Positions 34,320-44,829 of a stretch of DNA of 64,000 nucleotides are shown here, in pieces; position 1 is the first letter of the stretch; each line of letters opens with the position of its first letter. A program made the translations under genes and the position numbers. The stretch is from Adiantum capillus-veneris (lineage: Eukaryota; Streptophyta; Polypodiopsida; Polypodiales; Pteridaceae), in contig CM043948.1 of the NCBI GenBank assembly GCA_014529385.2, positions 22,965,451-23,029,450 on the forward strand, given 5' to 3'. The notes under the pieces are model-generated. The model was not told the origin of the DNA. It did not search any database and saw nothing but the letters and a program-made list of their open reading frames with translations.

Positions 34320-36171
34320 AGATGCTGCCGCAGCAGCAAGACAGGCTATCTTCGAGGTTGGCTTGGATGGGGAGTAATCCGCATCCAAGCGTCCTCTAGA
34401 TAGGCGAGACTGCAGTGAGTGCCTAGCCCAAGCCCCCAAGCAGAGCAATCCGTGCGTAAAGCAACCTCCTCTGTCGAGGAGTCCTCATGAATGTATACAT
34501 AGCAAGGCAAACACTGTGTATGAGCAAAGAAGTACACCACAATGTGCCTACATCCTGCTGAGTTTGGGGGTGTCGAGGGACTCATCTGTAACTCAAAGTT
34601 CTCCCATGTGATGAGAGAACTCGAGAACCTGTGTATGCAACCATCCCAACACTGAGTCGAGGGACCACTCTGTCTCGGCCCTACCACAGAGGGGGAAGGA
34701 GAAACCAACTGCTGAGTCCAAGGCCTCTGTCCCCCTAGCGGCGAGGAACAAAGCATGGACCTTGAAGCAGGCTGCCTCGTGGTCTGCTGTGGAATCACCG
34801 AGAAAGCGAGTGAACCCGTAGTCGAAGAAGTCCTAGCGGCGTCAGAGGTCAATGCTCGTCAGACCATGAGGGATAGCTGTAAGGGAATATGTCTGAATCT
34901 GCAGAGGGGGCCGCAAGAAGGGTTGACCCTCTCTCGCTAGGCGACTCGTGGCAAAGGCGCTGCCAAGAGATCTCCTAGCCGCCGGCGAGGGACCAGTCTC
35001 CTGAGTCGACTTTGGAACTAGAGCAGGAGGAGGGGGAGAAGGAGCTGTGGGGGGGGGGGGCAAAGGAGAAGAGGAGCGGTGTGGGGCGACAGAGGTAGAG
35101 GGGCGAGGTGGAGAGGCGACGGGAGCAGAGGGCAGGGGGGAGGATGAGGAGGAGGAGGGGAAATCTGAAGGGGGAGCGGCTGTCGAGGGTGAAGCGGAGG
35201 TGGAGGCTGGCGCAGGGGACTCCCCCTGCTCAAGAGGACCAAAGCGGTTCCCCGTGGGAACCCACTGTTGTTGAGTAGGCACCTGAGGGCCACTCTGAGT
35301 GCCAGGCTGTCGCTGTGGCCCCTGGCGTCTACGGCCACGGGCCTGTTGCCACCCCTCCTCCGCTGGAGCCCCAGGCTCGGAGGGTGGCTCTGAATCTGTG
35401 CGTTGTGCCGCTGACTGTGGCTGCGGCTCAGCCTTGGCAGGCTGGGGCTGAGACTGAGGTGCAGATCGTGGCCTCCTCCGTGGAGAGGCCTTCGCTAGGT
35501 GGCCCATCTGTCGGCAAATGAAGCACTGGTTCGGGAGGCCCGAGTACTCCACACTGTCTAAAGCAACCCCCACTCAGTCGAGGCAGAAGGATGACCTTTG
35601 CGAGCGTGTGGGTATCTTTGACCAAAACTCGAACTGAGGGGATGCCAGCCGCCTTGGCAGCTACTGATGCTGCCGTACGAGGTGTCTCCAGGACAGTCTT
35701 GATAGCGGAGCCAATCTTGGAAAGAAGTGGTAGGTACTCCCTCCGTAAACCCGGAAAGCAGGCTAAGATGGGGATGTCTGTCTCCTCTACTAGAACATCC
35801 GAAGTCGGGTCAAAACCATGTCGCCACTGTCGAAAGTGGGCGCGTGATGCTCGGATGGCCAGTGGACTCATAGCTATGACCTTGGAAGCCATGTTGGAGG
35901 TCTCGAACTCGATCTGATAGTACCCCCGTCCGAGAATCTGGACATCCAAGATCTTGCCCACCTCTGCGAGAAGGCGGGCCTGGAGAAGGTCTCGCAGCTC
36001 TCCTTTGCTAGGTCGGGTGCCGAGAATTTTGCAGATGACCTGCAATCGCTCTACCTCAGCGGCTAGGCTCGCTTGCTCTGTCGGTGAGAGAGCAAGTCGA
36101 ATGGTGGGCTTAGCGGGGTCAGGCGAGGGGGCTTCTGGCGAGTCCCTCTGTGGCGAAGCGTGAGCCTCCAT
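34320..36171 (-). pseudogene. LINE-B ORF1 (DUF4283-type gag, zinc knuckle), copy 2
   Basis: Frame 36171-35428 starts MEAHASPQRD and contains a DUF4283-like domain at about residues 30-150: KILGTRPSKGELRDLL, ILGRGYYQIEFET and SRAHFRQWRHGFDP. A frameshift near 35550 moves to frame 35573-34842 with knuckle CFICRQMGHLAKAS (the last Cys is Ser), then a long Pro/Ser-rich tail. The [13 protein letters not shown] region follows in another frame to about 34340. The protein is a nucleic-acid-binding gag-like LINE product. Confidence 0.82.
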
Positions 36172-36520
36172 CTGTGTCTACTGCTGTGTCGTAAGAAGAG
36201 GTCGACAGGCGGACGTTGCAATCAGGCGCAGGAGACACTGCCCCAAAAAAACGAAGCAATGCCGAGGAGGCCGAACTGCAGCGGTTGACGGGGAGAAACC
36301 GAGGCGGGGGGGGGCAGCGGGTTGGGGAAGGCGGAAACGCTGGTGGCAGCAGGAGGAGGGTTGAAAATGTACATGCTAAACATAAAAATGGGTTGAGGTG
36401 GTCGTGTGCATACAATTCTATGAGAAACGAGGAGGATGGAGCTCTAACTCTTATATATGTGAAACTATAGGCGCTCGGGAGTACAACCATCAGATGCAAA
36501 TGACTAGCTAGCTCCATCCA

Positions 36521-36774
36521 GTATCAAACCGAGCTTCTTAAACGGCCACTAGAGACGAGTGTGTCCGTGAGCGAATGATACAATGTTTGCTTAGAAAAAG
36601 AAAACAAAAAAGTACAGAAGTAAAGCTGAATATATTCGATATAAAGTGCAGTATCACGTGGTTCATGTGTATGAACATGCCATGCGAATACAACTCACTG
36701 TGTCCTGCAGTATAAAGCAGACATCAAGTGTTTTTTTGTTGATTTCGTTCTCTATCATCTAGATGAGTGCACAT
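36521..36774. other. AT-rich, no gene
   Basis: Nothing recognisable. Base composition changes sharply here from the GC-rich LINE-B to AT-rich DNA. Confidence 0.5.
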
Positions 36775-37330
36775 GTTTTTTAATATCAAATTTTGGTGAG
36801 GTGTCTCGCAATATTATTCGGGCATTCACTTTAAGGATTGTGATGGAGGTATTGCTTTATGTCAAACAAAGTATTTGAGGCATTATGGTATGCAATTGAT
36901 CCTAGCAATTGCAAATCTTTCTCTAGACCTGATGGAAACACGTTTAAGGTTTAGCATGTATTATTGTAGTAAATATTTTGATGTCTCTCTCTACTCTTGA
37001 TTGTCTTGTTTATGTATAAAACAATGTCAATTTTGCAATTTTTGTAAATAGATGAGTGTACATGTTTATTCGAAGCTAATTTGAAAAGTTTCTAAACATC
37101 AAATTTGATGTCTTGCAATATTATTTGGGCATTCACTTTAAGGATTGTGATGGAGGTGTTGCTGTATGTCAAACAAAGTATCTCAGTGACCATACCAATT
37201 GCACATCACTTGATGGAAACATGTTTAAAGTTAGGAGGTTTTGTTGTGGTGAACATTTTAATGTCTCTTTCTACTCTTGGTTGTCTTATTTATTTAAAAA
37301 ACAATGCCAAACTTGCAATTAATGCAAGCA
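36775..37330 (+). pseudogene. Ty1/copia RT fragment, duplicated in tandem
   Basis: Two units about 275 bp apart (starts near 36760 and 37050) share GATGAGTG(C/T)ACATGTTT and ATTCACTTTAAGGATTGTGA. The second reads QYYLGIHFKDCDGGVAVCQT then KYLSD, which is the copia RT thumb block after the catalytic YVDD. Both are short, with stops on either side. Confidence 0.7.
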
Positions 37331-37939
37331 AAATAATGGTGAAATGAGAAAATCCACTACATTTGAAACTCATGTTCGAAATTTTGGAATCATGGAAACA
37401 ACTTCAAATAGCACAATGAGTTGCATTTTCAAAGTGATTTCCTTTTATAGGTCACGTGATAGTGTTTTGAAAAATTAGACATGTTAATAGCATGGCCTAG
37501 CATTATTTTGAAATAATTGATCCTCAAGAACACATTAAAATCAATCACTTCTACCTAATCTCTAACTAGTGTGCAAGTAGCCTATCGTTTGACCTTCCTT
37601 GGAAGTGTTAAAATCATGATCTTTAAGTTTTCAAGGAATGGAATTATTAGATGTATCCAAGGAAAATACCAAAGTGAGATTGATGGTTTTGCAAGATCAC
37701 AAAGCTAAATAAAATGAAAGAAACCCTCGACCTAACAACCTTCATTCTACTATGTCCACACGCATTAAATGTATCGTCAAAATGGGGGAATTATTGAAAA
37801 TTAAACCATATGTGAACTGATCAATAAAAGAATCTAGAGAAAATAAAAGTAGTAATGAAGGAACATATCGAACACTTAATACAGAGAATCGAATAAGGAA
37901 AAAGAGTCAAATCTGTACCTATACAACATAATACCACGT
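37331..37939. other. AT-rich spacer, no gene recognised
   Basis: Only short frames, likely decayed retroelement sequence. Confidence 0.4.
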
Positions 37940-38240
37940 TTTTTTGCAGAGTATGTTGGCATTAAATCTCTTTCTATATTGGACACTGGCGTTGGAGTTT
38001 CTATTGCTATTGAACAAACTTGGAAAGCTTACGAAACACCAGCAATGATAAAAACTCACATGAAATCGCAACTTGCAGGTGTTCATGAAGAGAGACATCT
38101 AGGATTGTTATAGTAACCATGTCTGGATTGGCTATATGAACTTACTTGTGCCATTGTGGATTTTGGGATCAAACCAAGCTATGAAATCATATTGGGGAGA
38201 TTATTCACGAGGCAACTCTAGATTATTCAAGATTGGGACT
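37940..38240 (+). pseudogene. Ty3/gypsy aspartic protease fragment
   Basis: Reads ...LSILDTGVGVSIAIEQTW, the DTG active-site block of a retropepsin, and near the end YEIILGRLFTRQL, the conserved ILGRPF-type block. One stop cluster lies between. It is cut by the LTR at 38241. Gypsy RT in the same orientation resumes about 6.6 kb further (44830-47035), so one element was split. Confidence 0.75.
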
Positions 38241-38807
38241 TGGTAGCGTAAATAGTGTGTTGTGCTCTCTACATTGGGTGCTTCTCAGTGCAGTGTGCGT
38301 GCCAATCTTACTCAAAACAGACTCAAAATAGGAAACAATAGACAACAATTGAGCTCATAGGGACACAATAGCAGCAACAATAGACCACAACAAATGACTC
38401 AACTATCTCAAAGAACTGATACAGACTCTGGCGTGGCAGTACACTCATCTCTAGTCGAGGACTCTGAGGTACAATGGGGTGTCGAGGTTCAGATGTGCAG
38501 GGATGGTGAAGATGTGCTCTGCGTATACTCATTGTAGATGACTACGTAAAGATAATGATGACCAAAACGCTACTACTCATATATACAACCATAAGAAGCC
38601 ACCAATGGCTCATAAATGACAGTATCTAAGTCTATCTCCATCGAGTGGTGGTGGTGACCTGGCCACGATGTCCACTAGACCATCGTATCCTTGCCACATG
38701 TCACTGCCCAGCGAGTCCATCCAGTGTGAACTGATCATCCAGTGTGAACTGACCAACCAAAGACCAACTGTAAAGTCTAAACTGTGACACTGTAGCCGGT
38801 TATTACA
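38241..38807 (-). repeat. LTR of TGTAGC family, copy 3
   Basis: Starts TGGTAGCG (one extra G relative to TGTAGCG) and ends GGTTATTACA. It shares the CTCTGGCGTGGCAG block and the adjoining internal GTTACCCGCCACAAGACTGC with copy 4. It is the 3' LTR of element A on the minus strand. Confidence 0.8.
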
Positions 38808-41009
38808 TGTTACCCGCCACAAGACTGCTCACTGTCACAGTGAGGAAGATTGAAAAACTGTGAAAGAAAACTACTAGCTATTGCATATGTGCAATGGTGA
38901 GCTCTTGAATCTGTCATCCAAGAGATCGAGTGGTGGCCATTGTTGCACCTGAAGTATCAGTCTTTGGAGGTGGAGCTACCAAATCAATGGTGGGGGTCCC
39001 TAAGAAGGAACCAACCACTTGGTGTGTTGGGCGGATGGTAGCACCTGTCCTGTAGTGTATTGAAGACGTCGAGTAACATGGCCATGGCGATGTGTTCTAG
39101 CAATTCTGTTGCAGGAAGTCACATTTTGCATCAGAAGCCATGGTGACGATTGAAACTTCTAAGGAGGATACTGTTGTTGATTGTAGTATTGAACTGGAGT
39201 CTGTGAGTGAAGTCCGATATATTGCTGAGAAGGACCCGTTGTGGCATGCTGCATTGGTGTACCTGCTCCACTCTATGCTCCAGTCTATCCATATCCGATC
39301 ATCGTAGGCTGGGTTGTCCTATTTTCATGTAAGAGAAATTCTCTAAATCCTTGTACTGGATTTTGAAGGTCACTAATCACTTGAGACTTTACCTTTAGGG
39401 CTTGTTGGAATGCGAAAATAGTGGCATCTCTATCGACGATGGCGCCCTCAGCAACTCGCAGAGATCCCTCCATAACTGCGTAAGTAGTTGCGTGACGTTG
39501 GTATGTAGCTACTAACCGCTCTGCTCCAAGCTCAATGGTGACAATGGCTTGCATCCTGCAATATATCCTCAGATAGTCGAAAAAGTGATGTAGAGTGACA
39601 CCGTGGAAGGTCCTGTAAACAGTGTCAGGGTGAAGAGAGATGGCAAGTGGCATAGTTGGTGGCACTGCGCATGGTGGACTGCGAATATGCCTCCGTCAGA
39701 GTAGAGATGGTGGGAGTGGTTGCAACAGGACTAGGCATAGGAGAAGAAGCAACTCCCACTGCGACTTGGGAGCTAGTCACTGTGGTAGGAGTAAAAATAG
39801 CAGCAATAGAGAGAGGAATACACACTGTAGAAGCCACAACTGTGACATGCATAGTGTGATCTGCAACGCTTGAACTTATCATTGAACCAATAGCAGAAGT
39901 ATGCAAGGAACGTCGAACAGGTTGCTTCACTCGAAGCTGCTGGCTTTCCGAAACTAGCAGTGATACTAAAGATTCTACTGTGTCCTTCACTACCTTTGTC
40001 CTCTTTTTCTTTGGCTTCCCAGGGAGATCCATTGTCTGTTCAATGTCTTTCCCTTTTGCTTTAGAGATATTACGTCGCATATCCGCATCCACATCCATAG
40101 GGCTAACATGTATGTTAATGACCCAGCAACATGGGAGCTACAAAGCATTGAAAGCTAGATTACACAAATTGCACCTTAGCTCTGAATGTTTTTGCCCGCG
40201 ACTTTAAAGAGGTAAATAGAATTTGATGAAAGCCACACGGGATGGTGTGGATGAGGCAATATAGGCCTTCGTAGTGCGAGATTATAGTAGGTACGTCACA
40301 TCTGCCCTTGCTTACTTTAGCATCTCTGACCAGAAGTAGTACTTGAAAATGACCGAGAGCTTTTTATTCTTTGCATAGTCAGCATGACTCATACTAAGTA
40401 GCTCTTTGTATGCCTCGATGGTCGCATCTTTCGAAAGGTGTCAATAGGTCCTCGTAGCCGGTTTTACTGTAGGAGGTTGTCATCGCCAAAGTGTGACCAA
40501 TGCGTGTAGCAGTCAGTGGGTGCCCTTTGACTTTGGGAAAAAACTTGAGAACCTCATGCACCATATCCATGGGAATATCAGAAGGCATATCGGCCTCTCC
40601 TAATGTTGACAAACTTAGCATATGTAGTTGATCTTTTGATAAGACACAGATAAGGTTGCTACAAATGGAAGTTCAAAGTGAATTTGCTTTGAGTTTTGGA
40701 AGAAGGAGGCTGAGGAATTTGATGGCTCAATACCTCCGTGATGGCTTTCCTTTTCTTTTGGTTTTTCGCAGCATCTTCGTGTTCATCATCTTCCTCTTCC
40801 TCTTGGCTAGAAGACTCTGAATCTCAGTCAGAAGCAGAGCCCTAGTCAGACGCTTTGTAATCCTCATCATTGTGATCAGTGGAAGATAGATCAGTGAGAC
40901 CATGGTTGGAAGTTTCTATATTTTCTTCTTCTTTAGAAGTTCGAGGTGTCTCAGTAGTTTTCTGTCGAGACAATGCTTTCTTCCGAGCCCTCTTGCTTGT
41001 ACCAGCCAT
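38808..41009 (-). pseudogene. Element A: unrecognised LTR-element gene, copy A
   Basis: Minus-strand gene starting MAGTSKRARKKALS at 41009, then an acidic Ser-rich region, a conserved middle (PSDIPMDMVHEVLKFFPKVK, 40394-40621), a Ser/Thr/Pro-rich linker (39625-40098, with a basic KPKKKRTKVV) and a C-terminal helical part (39285-39665: TIELGAERLVATYQRHATTY, then VAEGAIVDRDATIFAF). Copy B at 42187-44408 has the same four-part order. No protease, RT or integrase motif is present. A structural gag-like role is possible because of its position before a 3' LTR. Stops break it. Function unknown. Confidence 0.65.
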
Positions 41010-41395
41010 CTTGAATTTTGTTTTCTTTACTGTTCTTTTTGTATTGAATAAAGTCTGATTGACTGACCGATTGAAGAGTCGAACATCTGTCGAAAAGACT
41101 GAGATGAAAAGCGTTGAATAAAATCTCCTGTAGTTGAAGGCCTCTGATAGACTGAGGAAGACTAAGATAAAAAGCTTTGAAGGCCTCTCGATAGATTGAT
41201 TGAGGGAGGGGCGATTGTATTTGAATAGAGGCGATAAACCTTGGAGGGGCGAAGGGGGTTTCTTTAGGCTCGGAGCGATAGCAGGGAGGGATTAGGGAAG
41301 GTAGGGACGAGGGTTATTAGAGAGGGGTGATAGGGAAAATTTGGGAAGGGTTTGGGTAGTTGGGTAGAAGCGAGGGAAATAATTGGGTGAGAGGG
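41010..41395. other. 5' flank of element A, no gene
   Basis: Includes a duplicated GCCTCTGATAGACTGAGG-like segment (41139-41200). No coding signal. Confidence 0.4.
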
Positions 41396-41638
41396 TTAAT
41401 GTTGTGGGTGGGTAGGGGCAAGGGCAAGAGAGGGAGTGGGTAGGGGCGAGTGTGTGTGAGGGGTTGGGTATGGGCGAGGCCAAGAGAGGGGGTGGGTAGG
41501 GGCGAAGGGAGTAGAAGGGCAAGAAAGGGGGTGGGTAGGGGCGAGGGGGAGTAGGGGGTGGGCAGGGGGGAGACAGTGTGTGAGGGGGTGGGTAGGGGCG
41601 AGAGTGTGTGAGGGGGTGGGTAGGGGCGAGGGCAAGAG
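41396..41638. repeat. G-rich minisatellite, unit GGGTGGGTAGGGGCGAG
   Basis: Seven or more imperfect copies of GTGGGTAGGGGCGAG with GTGTGTGAGGG spacers, directly before the LTR at 41639. The reverse strand CTCGCCCCTACCC also occurs at the start of the array near 2180. Confidence 0.8.
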
Positions 41639-42186
41639 TGTAGCGTGGATAATGTATCGTGCTCTCTACAATGGGTGGCCCTTAGTGCAATGTGCGTGAC
41701 AATCTCACTCAAACAGACTGAACAGAAAGGAAACAATAGACATCAACAGAGCTCACAAAGACACAACAGCAGACCAAAACATATGACTCGACTATCTCAA
41801 GGACTGATACAGACTCTGGCGTGGCAGCACACTCAACTCCAGCCCAGGACTCACAGGTACAATGGGGTGTCGAGGCTCAGATGTGTCGGGATGGTGAAGA
41901 CGTGCTCTGTGTATAGACCCCTCTAGACGACTACGTACAAGATACATGACCAAACTGCTACTTCTCATATATACAATCATAAAGAGCCACTAACGGCTCA
42001 TAAATGACAACATCTAAGTCTCTCCATAGAGTGGTGGTGATGACCTGGCCACAATGTCGACTAGACCACCGTGTCCCTGCCCAGCGTGACCGTCCAGTGT
42101 GGACCGGCCAGAGATCCAAGACGAACTGTAAAAGTCCCAACTGTACTAACTGTCCTGTGAAAGTGACATTGTAGCTTGCTACTACA
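41639..42186 (-). repeat. LTR of TGTAGC family, copy 4
   Basis: 548 bp, ends TGTAGCGTGG and GCTACTACA. Followed on the internal side by GGTTACCCGCCACAAGAC. It is the 3' LTR of element B. Its left end sits at the minisatellite. Confidence 0.85.
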
Positions 42187-44408
42187 GGTTACCCGCCACA
42201 AGACTGCTCACCATCTCGGTGAGAGGAAGATTGAACAACTGTGAAAGAAAACCATTAGGTACTGCATATTCACAATGGTGTTTTCCTGAATCTGTCATCC
42301 AAGAGATAGAGTGGTGGCCACTGCTGCACCCGAAGTATCAGTCTCTGGAGGTGGAGCCATCAGATCGATGGGAAAACTCTGTACTCTATGAGGGCTATCC
42401 ACAAACCGACTCTCAGTGAAAGGAGCAGCCATATGCTGCTCGACGAACGGGAGTACCTGACCTGAAGTGTACTGAGGCCTCGACTTGAACACCCTTGTTT
42501 ATGTGCGCCTGCATAGCCATCACAAGCAACCGTCTGGGAGGAATGACATGGGTGGTACGGAGCCAAAAGTGCCAGGCTGCTGAAATCCCTGAGGGTTGTA
42601 GTCAAACTGCTGCTGTGAAGCTGTACCTCTCCCAAATTGTCGATGATTGTACTCAGCATAGCCCATAGTCGGCTGTACTGATCTAGCTGGACAAACCCAC
42701 CCGTAACCCATGGTAGGCTAAGGCTGCTGCTGAAACTGCATGTCCCCTTGGACTAGCATGTCTCGAAATCCTTGCATTTGAGCTTTGAGGTCATCAATAA
42801 TCTGTCTTTAAGTGCAAAGCTTGACTCAAGGCAAAAATTGTAGCATCTCTATCCGCTATGGCACTCTCTGCAACTCACAAGCAGCCTTCCATGGCCGCAT
42901 TTGTGGCCGAGTGCTTTTGGTGGGTGGCTGCTAATTTCTTTGCACCAAGTTCAATCATTTCTATGGCATTTCTTGACTCCTGTAGGTTTGCATCAGAGAT
43001 TTTGAACAACGAAGAAGAGTCACCTCCACTAGAGGAAGCAATAGTAGCACTTGGAGGCGTAGTAGTAGCAGGGTTACCCGGAGGCACTACAGTGGTCGAG
43101 GTGATAGGTGTGATCGGGGTGACGATGGTAGCGGGTTCAGTGGGTGAGCTAGAGATGGGAGAGAATGACGAGGGTACCACAGGTGTTGTAATATTGGCAA
43201 TAGTATAAATGGTAGCAGTGGGAAGAGATACCTGTGGAAGAGAGGCCACCTTAGTAGCAGGAGTGGGCGTACTAAGAACATTGGAGCTCACAACGGCCTC
43301 TGGCACTATAAAGACGGTAACAGGGTGAGAAGAAGAACGTCTTGGAGGAACTGTCATCCTAGTCTGACTCTCTGAAAATGGCAAAGGTCGTGGTGTCTTT
43401 GTCGTATCTTTGACCACTTTGACTCTTTTCTTATGTTTCTTCTTCTAATCATCTGTGTGGAGAGATTTCCTTTTTACTTGCAGTGGTACTGTTGTATCCT
43501 TATCCACTTACAAAGGGTTGATACGGATGTTGATCACCCAGGCCAATAGTGGCGTTGCAAAACATTGGAAGCTGGATTGAGATAACTGTACTTGTGCTCT
43601 AAACCTTTTCGCCCTTGTCTGCAATGATGTAAAGAGGATCTGATGAAACCCACAAGGAATGTTCTTGATTAAGCAGTAAAGACCATCACATAGTAGGAAC
43701 GTGGTCGGCACTTCTACTTTTCCCTTTGCTCCTTGCGCATCTCGCACCAAAAAGTAATATCTGAAAGCTGCTAAGAGAGCTTTATGATGCTGCAGCTCAC
43801 GACGATCAGGTTCGAACAATGCCTTGCATGCCTTTATGGTTTCAGCTTTGGAGAGCTTTGAGTAAGACCGGGTATTAGGCTGCAGGGCGGGAAAGTTGGT
43901 CATCCCCATTGCATTTCCTAGACGTGCAGCTGTCAAAGTGTGACCTCTAACTTTTGGAAAATTTTTCAACATCTGATGAACCGCCGACAGGTATGTCATT
44001 TGGGAGGATAGCTTCAGCTAGTGATTTGATACCCAAGTTATCCAATTGGGCCTGTGAGAGAATATCTCTCAGGGATGGTTTAGGCTGCTGCATGTGAAAA
44101 TTTAGTGAAAACTTTGTTTTTTCAGGCCTAGCAACCTCATGACTGATTACATGACTCATGATTTTTTGGTTTCCTTTTGGATCTTTCTCCTGATCACTTG
44201 AGCTGCCGTTGGAAGTGCTATCACTATCCACGTCCGAGTTGGACTCTGCCTCTGACGCCGAGACCTTGTAACTTTCATTGGATGGAGCACTAAAAGACAT
44301 GTCAGTGACCCCATGGTTGGTATGTTCGGATTCTTTGTCAGTTGCATGAATTTCCTCTCTGTTTGGTTGAGCCTTTTTCGTATGCAACAATTTTTTACCA
44401 CCTGCCAT
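42187..44408 (-). pseudogene. Element B: unrecognised LTR-element gene, copy B
   Basis: Better preserved than copy A. It starts MAGGKKLLHTKKAQ at 44408, with a Glu/Asp/Ser-rich stretch to about residue 85, then FSLNFHMQQPKPSLRDILSQ. The conserved middle is at 43508-43999 (frame change near 43970): FPKVRGHTLTAARLGNAMGM, LLAAFRYYFLVRDAQGAKGK, LLCDGLYCLIKNIPCGFHQI. A Thr/Pro/Val-rich linker and the helix IELGAKKLAATHQKHSATNA (42875-43417) follow, then a Gln/Gly/Tyr-rich C-terminus (42520-42711, MGYGWVCPARS). No known domain was recognised. It is followed by a 3' LTR. No matching 5' LTR was found upstream, only a short ...CACTGCTACA at about 44424-44433 (minus strand). Confidence 0.65.
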
Positions 44409-44829
44409 AGCAATTTTTTGCCGATTGTACACTGTAGCAGTGTCTTTTATACAACCCAATAGCTTATATCAAACTGACTGCAGCAAAGTGGATTTGTGGG
44501 ATTCCAAAGATCATACATGGACAATATCCCCAGTGAATACATACATTAGTACATACATCCTTGTGTCTCTCACACAATTGCAATTCAATTCCAAAAATTG
44601 CAGCTATGTTAAAGCCTCTTTCTATCTGTTCTGTTCTACTGAGAAAGAAAACGGTGGATTAACGCCTGTCTCAATTGGTTGATTAACGCTTTTCTCAATT
44701 GGGTGCAGACCGGCTGATGTAGCTTTAATAGGTGGAGGCCCAACTAGAATCAAGGATCTGCGCGATCGGAATGAATTTTGAAGAAAATAGAGAGGACAAT
44801 TTTTTAAACTTTGAGAATCAACAAAGGAA

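Larger units (their letters stand above)
29863..36520 (-). mobile_element. LINE-B copy 2, nearly full length
   Basis: Poly(A) tail (14 T at 29863-29876), short 3' UTR, ORF2 (34302-30012), ORF1 (36171 to about 34320) and GC-rich 5' region. Same family and end as copy 1. The 5' limit is approximate. It is less damaged than copy 1 but still frameshifted. Confidence 0.87.

Noticed and set aside
35047-35274. Gly/Glu-rich + strand ORF
   Set aside because: Antisense of the Pro/Ser-rich LINE-B ORF1 linker.
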